Shown: in pieces, positions 1 through 11,512 of the stretch
How positions within the stretch are numbered: the first letter of the stretch is position 1
Layout: each line of letters starts with the position of its first letter
Source: Axinella damicornis
Lineage: Eukaryota > Porifera > Demospongiae > Axinellida > Axinellidae
NCBI GenBank assembly: GCA_963931865.1
Contig: OZ007508.1
Span: forward strand, 4,705,206 to 4,769,205
Direction of reading: 5' to 3'
DNA length: 64,000 nucleotides
Notes under the pieces: model-generated
What the model was told of the DNA's origin: nothing
The model's input: the letters and a program-made list of their open reading frames with translations, nothing else
Database searches by the model: none
Translations under genes and position numbers: made by a program

Positions 1-66
1 CGCTTTCTCCAGCACAGGATCACATTCCATGCTGGGGAAAATTCGAGGGGCTAGCCCGCTAGACTA
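1..66. repeat. Truncated end of a TAGTCTAGCGGG-type element
   Basis: The sequence up to position 66 is the reverse complement of the left end of the complete 440-bp element at 15,422-15,861 (TAGTCTAGCGGGCTAGCC). Only this end lies in the window; the rest is cut off by the window border. Confidence 0.6.
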
Positions 67-70
67 CTAC

Positions 71-215
71 TCACCTGATTGCTTGCTGTTCAGCTCTGTT
101 CTTTTCACTGCGTCTCAGAGCTTTAGTCGACTTGCAGTGACTTGACTGCGCATTCATGTTGCATGAGTTAGCAAGTTGCACTTCGACCTCTAATAGCCCC
201 GCCCTCTTATGACGT
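71..215. repeat. Fragment of the NLR-cluster spacer repeat
   Basis: This block (CTGATTGCTTGCTGTTCAGC to CTCTAATAGCCCCGCCCT) is also found at about 15,015-15,160, 37,268-37,450 and 56,760-56,910, that is, in each spacer between NLR units. It suggests that the paralogous spacer extends to the left edge of the window. No coding capacity is seen. Confidence 0.55.
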
Positions 216-1814
216 GATCGCGAGCGTGGTTAAGGTGGCGGGCAAGCAATGATTACGCGCGCGTGACCGTGCAATAATTGGAGGCGTGGTTCGAGTTCTG
301 AATCACCGCTCTCGAGCGCTCCAGCAGCAGCCATCCAAGATGCTGTGCCACCTTTCTTCTTCCAAGGCTGCTGGGCATCCATTGACAGCGTGTCTAGTTG
401 AGCGCTACGTTATACGTACTTCGTACCGTGACAACGCCAGCTGCAAATCTCGGCGAAATATAAATACAGCACTGTTTTTTCTGTACGTCTCAAAAATCAG
501 CTGAACGTATTTAGCTAAAATGCTCTTCGCAGGCAGCTCTTCCACTGGTTACTCGAGGGGGCTACGTTGTCATATGGCGTTGAACGAACGTCTCATCGTG
601 GTTTCTCCCCTGCAAGATGTACAAAAACGGGAAGATTGACCTCGCGATAACACTATTAACTCCGTATCTGGCTAGTTCGGAAGCGTACTTACATAAACTC
701 AACGTAGCCCCCTCCAGACTGGGCCTGTCTTGATCCTGAGAAAGAACAGTAGCAGTAGCTTGCGTGCAATGAAACTGAGACGTACAGAAAAATTATGTAA
801 TTCCATCAACGCTAAATAATTCGCTGTCGCGTTGTTTGCTGCTCCAGAACATCCTGGCTTGGTACATAAGTAGCACTTACCATGAAGTGTTTGATTGCCA
901 CATTTGGTTTCCATTCATGGCAGGACTTGCAGGTTACAACATATTTTAGATGACATAATTATTAATTCCAAAATCACTTGCCCGCCACCTTAAGGTTACG
1001 ATGTACAAGTTGGAGGCAGCTGCCAGATTGTTTACATAAAACAATGAGATAACATTATTCATAGCGGAAGCGGTACATGTAAACGTGTTACAAATTCAAT
1101 TAACCACAGACTAATGAGGCCTTATACCTTGCGTCAAATTTTACGAAGGGAAATTGTTTCTCACGTGTTTTGACTTGTTGCACGGGTAGCCTGGTGTATT
1201 TTGCAGGGCGGCATGAAAAGAAATCACAAAATTTGGGCACGAAACGAAGATTATGCATGCCTAGAGCACGCTCTTCGTGGATGATCCGGTAAGTTTTTGT
1301 GCACATAGCTAAAAATATACACAGATCACCGAATATCTCTTCATCACGACCTAGCAAATACTGCGTAGTAGTGCCAGAGAATTTTTGAGGGTTGGGCTCC
1401 AGTCTGCCTCTCAGTAATTTGACGCAAGAGTGCTTGACCAGCGAGTCTAGTTGCCTATGTCCAAATACCCTGGGGCATTTTACTTTCCTGTTCCAGGAGT
1501 TTCATTTGGTGTTGTAATGTTGGAATGGAACTTGTTTCAGACTAATATCTGTTATAGTTCTTGAGATATAAAGCAGCAAAGTTACCAGCAAAAAAATTAA
1601 TCGAATAGTACATCGTAACCTTAAGGTTTCGTTCGGGATCCGTTCCAGTATCAAACATTCACCGAGACCACACAAACAGTTCGACTGGACACTGTTACCC
1701 TTTTCTCCATGGACTGAGCGACTTGTTGGACACAATTGTACGACTTCTGTCTGCCGTCGCATCGCCCGCGTTGCTTGTGAAGTTGGACAGCAGTTGAGAA
1801 TTGGTATATGTAAT

Positions 1815-1944
1815 AGCATGATTTGGAGTGCAATTTGGGAATTAATTGCACGAGTAAGGTTTGTAATTTCACGAGGCGAAGCCGAGTGAAATTACTGACC
1901 TTACGAGTGCAATTAATTCCCAAAATTGCACTCCAAATCATGCT
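1815..1944. repeat. Long imperfect hairpin (MITE-like)
   Basis: AGCATGATTTGGAGTGCAAT at the left reappears inverted at the right end, and the arms (about 55-60 bp) meet around GCGAAGCCGAG. Arms differ at a few positions. The architecture is that of a short foldback element; I see no clear target duplication. Confidence 0.7.
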
Positions 1945-2407
1945 ATCACATATTAATCATATAGAAACTGAGTTATCAATCAGTTGCACAGCAAAGAATC
2001 TTTGATACAGCAATAACCGTACACAGAAAGTACATGCAACGACACGGATGCAGCTATCAGTCCGGTATCAGTCCATATTGTGTAGGCAGGAGGTCCTTGA
2101 CGCTGTGTAGTAGCGTACTGCATGCTTGAATTGATAACCAGCACTAGCCTCACACAGTGGTAGCTACTGTGATGCCACGCTGTTTTTGCCACCGTCTCAA
2201 GCCGCCGTACGGGCCCAGTTGTTGGTTGTCGGTATCCTTCAGGCCGCGTGGCAACTCCTGGGCGCTCTGGTAAGCATTGTTCGTAGGCGGAGCAATGGGT
2301 GTGGCAGCATCGCCTTGCTGTTTATTGTCCATGGTTCAGTTCCGGTGTCAGTTCTCCCGCCCCAGCGACATCGATCTTCGGTATTTTTCGCACACGCTGC
2401 GACATTA

Positions 2408-2480
2408 ACCAATCAGCTCGTGATTACACTTTTTTGCACTCGTACCAGTGCAAAAAACTGTAATCAGCAGCTGATTGGCT
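2408..2480. repeat. Short hairpin repeat
   Basis: AACCAATCAGCT at the left is mirrored by AGCTGATTGGCT at the right, with arms of about 33 bp around a CTCGTACCAG loop. It is probably a foldback element or the remnant of one. Confidence 0.65.
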
Positions 2481-3377
2481 AAAAAGCAGTGCAGATTACA
2501 GAAATAATAGACCAGTTGCACGGAAGAGTTAAGGAATTTCAATTGTTGGATGTTACATCCGGTTGCTCTTTTGCAGCCACGTTAACCCTTTAACCACCGA
2601 ATTCTTCCCACCAAGACAACACATTTTCATGCATTCAGCGCACACCACTTTCGTAGGTACTCCTCTCCCACAGCATTCGCTCCTCAGCGGCCAAACTTGG
2701 TGGGGCCCGCACACATGGAGAGACCCCTCTGGCAATACCGTTAATGATATTCATGACCCCCCACAAGGCCAGCAATCGGAGGTCAAAGGTGGATGTCAGC
2801 CGGATTTTCGCCCAGCATTTCCCTAAACTTGGGCCAGATCTGACTGATGGCACACCTTACACCACCAATTTGCAGGTTTTCTTGAGGCCCTGGGTGGGGT
2901 CTATGAATATCATTAGAATCAAAAAATTCTCGGGTCAATGAATCTCATTAAAATCAAAAAACGCCCACGACAGGCCGAAGGGGGGGCTGCCGCCTCCCCT
3001 TCGAAACCCCCCCGCTTGTACGTTTAGTGGGGGAGGCGCGCCGAAATCTGACCAAATTTTTGAGTTCGTGCCTTAAAGTCGTCCCTAGGCCCTCTGAAGA
3101 CTTTTTGGTCTCTTCAAGTTTTGGACTGGCGAGAAGCCCTACAAGTGCATAGGGTCTAAATGACGCCTATAGACGTCAATGGGGCTTAAAGCTTAAGTAT
3201 TGCAGTGAATGGCAAAATCGGCAGGTTGTTGAAATGCGCGCTTAGAAAAATCAATATAGTTTACGTAGTGACCATAGTTACAAACAATAGAGCTGGGCGT
3301 TGACGACGGTGTGCGAAGAAAGAAAATCGGTTGCGGTACGAACGAGAACGACACGGTTTAATTTGCTGGATCGAGAA

Positions 3378-4935
3378 ATGCCTGGGCATACCTGCACCGT
3401 TTGCGGCAACAACCGTAGCCAGGACCCAAGCGTCTCCTTCCACCGATTCCCAAGCAATCCAGATAGGAGGGCAAGGTGGCTGAGCGTGTTTGGGATGGAA
3501 GAGAGCGAGCTGCGGTCGCAGACGCGAGTTTGTTCCAGGCACTTTCCCGATGGCGATGCCAAAACAGAACCTATGGCGACCTTGGGTAAGAGGTTTGCGT
3601 CGCCAATAAAGGGAAAGCTTCCCAGAGCAAAGCGAGCGAAGTCAAGGGATGTCAGCAAGGAGTTTGCTGAAATGAGGCGTTCTGTGGTGAGTAGGCCTGT
3701 CGAAAACTCCTCGCTTCCAACCCCAATGGATCTGCCTGGTGATGATGTTGGAATGTTCAATACCACATTAACATCTGCATTATCCTCGTCCCCAGCTCCT
3801 ACATCTGCATTGATAGGACAAAGCTCAGAGCTCCTAGTGAGCACAGCTCTCCTTGCCAGAATTGATGCACTGGAAGCAGAAAGCAGCCGTCTGAAAAGTA
3901 CCATTAACAGCCAGCCTCAGTACTTCAGGATTGAGCAAATCCAGAATGATGACCATCTTATCCGTTTCTATACTGGCTTCGTATCATATATAATCTTCAT
4001 AGCATTTTTTGAGTTTCTGGGACCTGCGGTCAACACTCTTAATTACTGGGGTTCAGGAAAACATGCTCATCAAAGGCACTATTCTCGCAAATTGAACCCT
4101 AAAAATCAGTTCTTCCTAATGCTAGTGAAGCTGAAGCTCAATCTAAAAGTTCAAGATCCGTTTTGGAATCTCAACTAGCTCGGTATCTCGCCACTTAACA
4201 ACATGGATTTGTTTTCTCTATCATCATTTAAAAGAGTTGGATTGGTCACCATCTATTGAACAAGTTATGGGCACATTACCACACTCTTTCCGGAAGAACT
4301 TTCCTTCAACCTATGCAATAATTGATGGCAGTGAGATATTCATACAAACACCTTCAGATCTTTATATGCAATCCTCAACTTGGAGCCAGTACAAGCACCA
4401 TAATACAGCAAAATTCTTGGTTGCCTGCACCCCAAATGGTGCTATCAGCTACATTTCCCCAGTGTTTGTTGGATCCATCTCGGACATTGAACTGACTAGT
4501 GCTTCCGGTTACCTAAAAACACTGCAAGACAAACCTGGTATTTCGATTATGGCTGATAGGGGGTTCACCATAAAGGACATGCTGAAGGAGTTGAATATCG
4601 AACTGAATTTGCCACCTTTTATGGAGGGGAGAAAGCAGCTTCCCGCTGAGGAAGTGCAGGATGGGAGGAAGATTGCATCCTTACGCATACATGTAGAGAG
4701 GGCAATTGGAAGGATCAAGACCTTTTCCATTTTAAAGGAAACCATTCCAATAAGTCTTGCTCGTCTTACAAATCAGATCGTACATGTCTGCGCTTTTCTG
4801 TCTAACTTTCATCCCGCTCTTGTTCCTCTGGCAGAAGCAACATCAGAGGACAGTGTTGAGGAGTACATAGAGGCACTTAGTGATTCTGAAAGCAGTGATG
4901 AGTCCGATTGTGAAGATAGTAGTGTCTTATGTTAA
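3378..4935 (+). pseudogene. THAP domain + DDE_Tnp_4 transposase, frameshifted (ISL2EU/Harbinger type)
   Basis: The ATG at 3378 opens a THAP-type C2CH zinc finger (CTVC near residue 6, ending in VCSRHF near residue 57), followed by a basic region, a short coiled coil (LLARIDALEAESSRL) and the helical pre-catalytic segment of ISL2EU-like transposases (FYTGF, then FFLMLVKLKLNL). The frame breaks near 4,150-4,160: it stops at 4176-4178, while an HTH-like segment (RFGISTSSVSRH) continues in another frame and leads without a stop into the DDE domain. That domain shows IIDGSE, GSISD, ADRGF and IHVERAIGRIK, so the catalytic Asp and Glu residues are kept. The tail is acidic and stops at 4935. Known family: transposases that cut and paste Harbinger-like elements. 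The single frameshift makes this copy probably inactive, although a very small intron cannot be excluded. No terminal inverted repeats were found. Confidence 0.8.
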
Positions 4936-5499
4936 GGAAACTTACTCCCCTTCCCAGGATTTTGTATAACACCCTTTGCATATACATTAATATTAATAAT
5001 TCATTTCAGATTACGGATAGGGAGTCCTAGTACATGTACTGGGCTGACAATTTCTGGCCCAAGAATATTATCATAAAACTCAATCACTCTCGCGGTATAG
5101 GCGTTTTATACAGAAACTTGTTATCACTATATGATTATAAGGTAAATACTTATTGTTTTGGGGGGTGGGGCACAATTTACTGACTGGGCTTGGGTTCACA
5201 GTGTTCCAGTCAGTTCCCTATTCCTATTTTGGTGAAATTTTTTGTGTAGCATCAGTTTGTGTGGGGTCTATGCCTCCAGTAATTATAACTTTTCAATTCC
5301 TGTTTGTGTCACTGGTATATATGGCCGGACAGACTATTCATGTCTAGAGGTGAGGGTGATTATGTCCGGTTGTGCTCCTTCATATGCCTGGAATACATAA
5401 GCACAAGATGAACAAAGCCACAAAATATGATGCACATGTCCGCCCACCGGTGCCTCATTGGCCATGGCTGCTCTTAGCTTTGCTCTTCCTGGCCTCATT

Positions 5500-5640
5500 C
5501 CGAGGCCTTTCCCACCTCCAGTTTTATTGCTTGCAATATACTTTTGCTATACTGTTCTGTGCACCAGCTGTGCAGTAGTGCAGGATGCACTGGAAATGGC
5601 CAAAACTAGCTTGTTACAGCCGTACACTGGAAGACCAGTG
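5500..5640 (+). repeat. Conserved block upstream of the 2A exon (NLR-A copy)
   Basis: The stretch from CCGAGGC through TTTTATTGCTTGCAATATAC to CAGCCGTACACTGG is almost identical to 26,072-26,206, upstream of the NLR-B 2A exon. It may carry promoter or 5' UTR sequence of the NLR genes. No TATA box or start site can be assigned. Confidence 0.45.
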
Positions 5641-5814
5641 GGATTAGCTAATGGTGCCCAAACTACTATTGCATGTTCATGGGCTGCATGTCAGATGTGT
5701 GCCACACCTGTGATGATCTGGTGCGTGAAAGTAGCTATGGTACGCTCAAATGTCTCCTCCCACTCCAGAATCCATCCCAGCCCTGGTCTCGGTGTCCCCT
5801 CTGGTCGGGGGAGG

Positions 5815-5884
5815 ATGGTGGTGGGAGTGATTCTACTGCTGTTGGTCCTGAGTGGGGACATTGAGACGAACCCAGGACCTGTCG
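5815..5884 (+). CDS. NLR-A exon 1: hydrophobic signal segment plus 2A motif
   Basis: From the ATG at 5815 the exon encodes MVVGVILLLLVLSGDIETNP and then GPV, with a phase-1 donor (G|GTGAGT) at 5885. The Leu-rich core resembles a signal-peptide h-region, and DIETNPGP fits the 2A consensus D(V/I)ExNPGP, at which the ribosome skips the Gly-Pro bond. An in-frame upstream ATG (5740) would add an Arg/Ser/Pro-rich n-region conserved in the other copies, so the true start is uncertain. In sponge and sea urchin NLRs such N-terminal 2A peptides are known to give dual targeting of the protein. Confidence 0.82.
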
Positions 5885-6670
5885 GTGAGTTTCTGGTTTA
5901 GTGTAGTGCTGTGTATGCTAAAGCTCCTCTAAGAAGGTCATATGTGACCGAGGTCATACATGTCTGAGTGATGTCTCATTCCCAGACCCTTGATCATAAT
6001 GTGGAGGGTCTGGGCATAAGGCTGAAGTGGATGTGTACCGTGTGGGATGTGTAGCATAATATAGCCCATGGTAAGTTAACCCTTTGCCAAATGATGACGG
6101 ATTTATCTCTTGTGCCAATTTCAGCCTCATGATGTCACCATATGTCCTTGGGACTTAGGTTCTGTGTGAGCAGAAAGGTGGGGCATGGGGAGGTGGGTGG
6201 GGGGAGGTGGGTGGGTGCACCCGAAGGGTGCGAACAGCATGGCCACCTCTGGGCTTGGCCATGAATAACCGGGTGGTGGTCCATTTCTCATGTTTTAAAT
6301 CTGGAAAACAGCCTTCTCACCTTGTATAGCCTCGAAGTCCAGTGTTTTTTGCTAGAGTGAATGACCATTGTCTCAGCATATGCATCTTGATTGCACACTC
6401 GTTAAATAGTGGGTGTGGTTAGACTTAATTGGTAAAGAGTTCACAGCGTGTGTGCATATCAGCAGAGTAGTCACATACTGGTGATGGCTGTGTAGCAGAT
6501 ATATCGGCAGATTGTGTGACAATGTTGTAAACAGGACCACCAACAGAAGAGGATTCTCCTGACTTTGAGTGCGAGCCTCTCGTGTGGTAATAAAATGCAC
6601 ATAAGGATGCAGTTGTTTTAATGAGGCAATTTCAAGTGCACCTGCATTCTGGGTGCATGCACGGTACACC

Positions 6671-6711
6671 TAGCCTCGTTCCCAGGCCGTCTGCCGCTTT
6701 GTTTTAGGCCA
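6671..6711. mobile_element. 41-bp one-ended TAGCCTCG element with 9-bp target duplication
   Basis: TAGCCTCGTTCCCAGGCC begins a 41-bp insert flanked on both sides by CGGTACACC (6662-6670 and 6712-6720). The right end (AGGCCA) only weakly matches the expected GAGGCTA, so the element may have lost part of its right terminus. Confidence 0.6.
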
Positions 6712-7646
6712 CGGTACACCTCCGCCCAAGCCTATTGCCCTGACCTCTTTTCGTAATTCTGAGGTCTGGTTCCAAAACTAGTGAGCAGAGACCTCTCAGT
6801 GAGTCGTGGGTCAGTAGGAAATCAGCTAATGGCTTTGTGACTAATATCCCCCCATACCCAGGCCTTCTCACCCCAGCATTTGTAGCTTGCAGTGCTAATG
6901 CAACAAATGCTGGGATGAGAAGGTCTGGTACGATGCATTACATCATACCAGGCCTATGTTCCATTCTATACTCACTGGTTATCAAATAGTGTATCACTCC
7001 TCCTTGAATTAACGCTTCCTACATCTTCCAGACTCCCTTACGGATGCCCGGGATGAAAGTGGAGAAAGGGCCTGGTCTCCATTGTTCATGTTATCATAGT
7101 GACTGTGCATTACTTATGTACTCCACATTTGAATGTGATTGAGGAGCAAAGAGCCACTGAGCCTGTTTGCAAAGGTATTGCGTGGCAGGAGCTTATGAGC
7201 GCCGCGAAGCGGGGTCCCGTGTGTGGGTATGACCAGTTCGTACCTAGTGTGCTGCTGGTTAGGGCTCATTAGGGGTAGGGTTAAAACGTTACACACTCAA
7301 CCATGGACCATGGCAGTGTCATTCTCATCTTCCCTAATTAGCTCTTCCATCAATACATAATGATGCTCATGACAGAGTAGTGGAACCCCCCACGCTACCC
7401 CCTGCCCCGATACACCCACCCACCTGACACACCCTTTATGTACTAAGCATGTGTTGCTTCCTGTTCCTGGAGTTTGCGTCATGATTACACTTGACATACC
7501 AGATGCTTGTGAATTCACTCAGAGTCATGGCAACCAGTTTATCCATAAGTGGGATGTCCATTTCTACCTCAACAGTGTAATAGTAGCTACCATGCACTTT
7601 GCATTAACACTACATGCTAACACATTACTCATATCGATCCCCTCAG

Positions 7647-8009
7647 GGCAACTTACACTGGACGACCTGAGTGAAGTGAGGGGAGCCTTGTACGAGGCCC
7701 GTGCCAAATGGTACCATATCGGAGTTGAACTGAAGCTGTCGGTAGGAACGCTGAATGCCATCAGATCTAGATCAGAGTTTACTGACAAGAACGACTGCAA
7801 CACTGAGATGTGCAGTCACTGGTTGAGACGTATCGACCCCCATCCCTCCTGGGAAGCTCTGACTAAAGCTCTGGAGAGTCTTCCTGTGGGGGAGGGACAC
7901 CTGGCCCAGCAGCTGAGGGACAAGTACTGCCCAGGAAGAGAGGAAGCGATACTGCACGTCTACCCCACCCCAGGACCATCACCCCCTGGTGCTCCTTCCA
8001 CCTCACAAG
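7647..8009 (+). CDS. NLR-A exon 2: Death domain
   Basis: The exon starts after CCCCTCAG and encodes about 120 residues. LTLDDLSEVRGALYEARAKW opens a six-helix Death fold, and the conserved Trp lies in the PSWEALTKALES segment. A Pro/Ser/Thr-rich tail follows. Both borders are phase 1 (starts GG|CAA, ends CAA G|GTAGCC). Compared with NLR-D there is a two-residue in-frame insertion (RS near IRSRSEF). Death domains recruit partners by homotypic contact. Confidence 0.85.
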
Positions 8010-8035
8010 GTAGCCACCTCAGAATATTCTAGCGC

Positions 8036-8134
8036 TGTCACACACTGACAGTCGGTAGTAGTGATCTGTGAGTGTACTGTGTGGTACTGTCACACACTGA
8101 CAACTGATGACAGTCGGTAGTAGTGATCTGTGAG
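8036..8134. repeat. Intron minisatellite, about 55-60 bp period (NLR-A)
   Basis: The unit GTCACACACTGACA...GGTAGTAGTGATCTGTGAG occurs about twice here. The same unit lies in intron 2 of NLR-B (27,727-27,855) and NLR-D (60,283-60,590) with different copy numbers. Confidence 0.7.
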
Positions 8135-8615
8135 CAGTGGCGCCTGGCGCCTGCATAGTTGGGCCTACCCGGGCATTGCCCGGGTATCTCTGCATACTGT
8201 CTATCGCATGATCACTAAACCACATACATCATAATCATGGCGTATGGATGGTTGAAGTGCACTTTTGAAATATGGAAGACTTGTCCAGGGCCAGGACAAA
8301 GCACCCCAACAACCAAACCAGTCTCCTATTATTGCCTGGCAAGGCCAGCCTGACCACCGCTTCGCTCGTGGCTGGGGTCAGGCTGGCCTTCGCTAGATTG
8401 TACTACAGATTTTCATGCTTGGCAAATAGCTACCTAGTTAATAGTACGTACTTGCAGTGCAAAGCACAAAGGTGCCACGAGAGCCCAACCTGATAACCGA
8501 AATATGAAGACGAAATTTTTTTTCCACGCTTTGCGCAGACTGGTAGCCACTACGCGCCTCTATGTACTGCCCTCAGCTTTGCCCTGGTTACTACTGACTT
8601 TTACAGGCGCCACTG
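8135..8615. mobile_element. Non-autonomous hAT-like element, 481 bp
   Basis: The ends are CAGTGGCGCCTGG and CAGGCGCCACTG, flanked by a perfect 8-bp target duplication TCTGTGAG (8127-8134 and 8616-8623), which is typical of hAT transposons. It sits in NLR-A intron 2 inside the minisatellite, and NLR-B and NLR-D lack it. The inner part resembles the elements at 24,168, 41,752 and 48,023 (GTGCCACGAGAGCCCA stretch). Confidence 0.85.
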
Positions 8616-8701
8616 TCTGTGAGTGTACTGTGTGGGGAGTCATTGTACTGGCAAATCTGCAGACGTGTTCTGTGACCACAAACTCCTCTGTCTCCCTGCA
8701 G

Positions 8702-8851
8702 TACCACCTGGTGAGTCACCTTTGACCTCTGCTGTAACCTCACCCCCTCCCCCATCCCCCATCACCTACGACTCTGGTATCCCTCCTGCCGTGGTACCAC
8801 CCACCTCACAGCTGACCACACCCCCTCACCATCCCCTACCAGAACACACCG
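8702..8851 (+). CDS. NLR-A exon 3: Pro/Ser/Thr-rich linker
   Basis: A 150-bp exon between CTCCCTGCAG and G|GTATGT encodes a flexible linker (VPPGESPLTSAVTSPPPPSP...). Both borders are phase 1. The matching exons in NLR-B and NLR-D have exactly the same length, which argues for purifying selection on frame. It separates the Death domain from the pre-NACHT domain. Confidence 0.75.
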
Positions 8852-8891
8852 GTATGTAATTGCTCTAATGTAATTGTAACAGTGTACAGAA

Positions 8892-8987
8892 TGCTAGTCT
8901 CGGTCCAAACCAACTCCAGCGCGGCTCACTTCCAGTATCACATACTGGAAGTGATCTACGCTGGGGTTGGTTTGGGTAATAGGATGC
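8892..8987. repeat. TAGTCTCGGTCC foldback element in intron 3 (NLR-A)
   Basis: TAGTCTCGGTCC...CTTCCAGTATCAC is mirrored by GTGATCTACGCTGGGGTTGG. The same foldback is at 28,130-28,232 in NLR-B at the same place in the intron, so it was inserted before these two units separated. NLR-D lacks it there. Confidence 0.65.
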
Positions 8988-9192
8988 ATGCTGCCTATTC
9001 CTCACTGAAACGGTACCATACATTCTGTATTTGGAGAAATTAACTTGAGATTGTTCCCCATGAACATGTGGTGGAGTGTTTGACAGTTCTTAATCAGAGT
9101 GCATGTGAAGGCTGTGGTTATTGTGCTTGCATTTTGGAACCATAGTTCATTTGGGAGACAAGAATTACCATACAATAATTGAATCCATTCAG

Positions 9193-11512
9193 GTTCCACT
9201 GCACTACGTAGCGTGGCCGACCAAGTTGAATACTTTGAGACTGAATTTGCCAATCTTGTCGACAAAGCTTGTCACGACGTGAGGAAAGAGATCTGGAACC
9301 CTCCATCTTCCTTTCCCAAGTTACCACCCTGCGAGTATCTGACCGCACTGAGCATCGAAGCTTCATCCTGGAGAATTTGATAAACATTCCACCACCAGTA
9401 ACGTTCGAGAAGATCTGGTCGCGTCTCACCATTTATTGGGACTTTATGAACTATGGACTTCTGGAACAAGTCATCAACAAATTGGGAGGCGAAGACTTGA
9501 AACATCAGATGCAGGTCTATGTGCAGGAATTGTCCACATTCAAGGGTAGAACTCGGCTCTGTGACTTCATTGACAGCTGGCCGTGCAAAGATAACAGGCC
9601 ACCAGAAGAGGAACTAAGGAAAATAGTCATCAAAATGAAACACGAATGGACCCAATACACACTGCAAGATGTGGAGTCATACAAAATGGCTCTCATTCAC
9701 AAGTTCTTCCTACCAGAATTTGAAATAATCCTCCAGAATGCTAACAGGGGGTGTGTCTGTGTCACGTGGCTCACCTCTCCCTCCACTGCCACACTACTGC
9801 AGCAGAACCTGGCAAACATTGAGACGGAGTTCTTCAAGGAACACAGCATTGATGCAGTGACCGTCGATGGTCAGGACATCTACCTCACCCCTGTCAAGAA
9901 GTACGGTGGCACCTCAGAGAGACCGCAAGTGGGTGTTGGCCCTCCTACCCCAACAGAAAAGCTCCTCCCCTTCAAGTTAGCCAGGATCGAGAAGGAGAAA
10001 ATTGACCTGCAACATGCAGATCACTTCACTAAGAGATACATACGTGGAGACCTAGACGATGTGGACTATTCTAATGGTATCGTTTACAAGAAGTCTCCAA
10101 TGAAGTTATCGGAACTTAATTGTCACGGGCGTGATTCCCACCAAGTTGTTCTGCTTGAAGGTGCCCCTGGGGTGGGCAAGACGACCTTCAGCTGGGAGTT
10201 CTGCAGGAAGTGGGGCAAGGGTGAGATTCTGCAGGACCATTCCCTGCTCCTCCTCCTCCCACTGCGGGACAACAACCTGAAAGAGGCCAAGACCCTCTCA
10301 GACCTCTTCTACCACCCAAACCCAGAGCTTCAGCAAGCAGTGGTCCAAGACGTCACCAGCAACCAGGGCAAGGGAGTGGTCGTCTGGCTGGAGGCATGGG
10401 ACGAACTCGATGACAAACGACGAGAGGAGGCCTCCGTGTTCCTGGACCTCATCCATGGAAGAATCCTACCCCTTGCAACTGTGTTTGTCACGAGCAGGCC
10501 TTGGGCCAGTGAGCACCTCAGAGAGAAGTGTGGACATCGAATCTCCCAGCACATAGAGATCCTGGCATCCGCGAAAGATCAGATTGAGCACTATATCAGC
10601 AAAGCTGAAGCTGAAGCACAGCCAAGTTCCTTCGCCACCAAGTTCACCGACTATCTCTCATCTAATCCAGCGATCAGGGCAGCCATGTACACTCCTGTCA
10701 CAGCAAAGATGTCGGCAGAAGTGTTCGCCTGGAGCCAGCTCACGGAGTCACCCCCTCCCACCACTATGACAGAACTGTTCACCACCTTCACCCTCAAGAC
10801 CCTAGTGGGATACCTCTCAACACACCCACTGTACCGCAAACAGCAGTTGAAGGTGACTAGCTTCAGTGACCTCCTACCATTTCGCCCACCTAACACTTCA
10901 GGAATTTTTATCTGCCGTTCATATCTCACAACTGCCCGTAGATGAGCAGACAAAACTGATTCGAGATCATCTTGATAGTGGCCACTTCAAAATGACTCTG
11001 AGATTTGTCGCTGGACTCACAAAGTTGACAAACGTACCTCCAGAAATCACTAGGAAGCTGAGGGAGGATGATGATAATAATCTGATTTTACTTCATTGGC
11101 TATTTGAGTGTAAGGACACTTCAGTGACTACCAGAACTCTGGGTTCAGTGAGATGGTTGTCAGGTCACACTACTCCTGGACTCCCCTGGATTACTATGTG
11201 CACTCTTCCATTGACGATGAGAAGTTTGAGCTGTTTTGTCAGGGATGCACTACCCCTGGGGGAACTGGATGTGAGGGCTACATCTCATATGCCAACTTCA
11301 GTTACAATGACATCACCTCCAAACGCATGCCATCATTTGTGAGCATCCCCCCACACATCCTACAGGGCATGAGAGTGCTAGACCTGAGTCATAACAAACT
11401 GGATGGGAGGGCGTGTGACCTGCTGGCCAAGGTAGTACCATCAATGTCCAGGTTAGAGGTGCTTTGGCTCGGCGGCAACCGGATAGGAAGTGGTGGTGCT
11501 GTGGAGGTGCAA
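9193..11512 (+). pseudogene. NLR-A main exon: pre-NACHT, NACHT and partial LRR, broken
   Basis: The exon starts after CCATTCAG with GSTALRSVADQ. A helical domain of about 220 residues comes first (YFETEFANLVDKACH ... CVCVTWLTSPSTA ... TVDGQDIYLTP), followed by NACHT with Walker A GAPGVGKTT and a Walker B region VWLEAWDELDD, then a winged-helix-like part and FAHLTLQEFLSAV, a signature after NACHT in NLRs. Only about two LRRs remain (VLDLSHNKLDG; VLWLGGNRIGS). Four lesions break the frame or shorten the protein, as listed for the whole gene. At 11,512 the exon is fused to CAAAGTACCTGC, the inverted start of an ALDH16A1-like exon. Confidence 0.85.

Larger units (their letters stand above)
216..3260. 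other. Gene-free stretch with transposon debris
   Basis: I see no supportable gene on either strand. Short open frames here lack recognisable domains and splice context. The stretch holds two hairpins (1815-1944 and 2408-2480) and a GC-rich block near 2,975-3,045. The 2,880-3,260 part may be the 5' end of the transposon whose gene starts at 3,378, but I found no matching inverted end. Confidence 0.5.
5815..11512 (+). pseudogene. NLR-A: 2A-Death-linker-NACHT-LRR pseudogene
   Basis: Exons: 5815-5884 (signal/2A), 7647-8009 (Death), 8702-8851 (linker) and 9193-about 11,512 (pre-NACHT, NACHT, LRR). The first three are intact and joined by phase-1 introns. The main exon is broken. One base is missing near 9,285 (GGAAAGAGATCT against GGAAAAGAGATCT in NLR-B). 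About 167 bp are missing at 10,873, with CCTCC microhomology at the ends. One base is missing near 11,149, and about 57 bp are missing near 11,199. After the second LRR the reading frame runs into spacer DNA at 11,512. The NACHT core is preserved (GAPGVGKTT at 10,160-10,186, then WLEAWDELDD). Family role: cytosolic pattern-recognition or stress receptors that oligomerise through NACHT and signal through Death domains. This copy cannot make a full receptor. Confidence 0.85.

Noticed and set aside
5800..5884. A 2A motif as a sign of an integrated virus
   Set aside because: The motif sits in a spliced exon repeated at the head of host NLR units with matching intron phase, and no viral polymerase or capsid-like sequence is near. 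2A sequences in sponge and sea urchin NLR genes are known.
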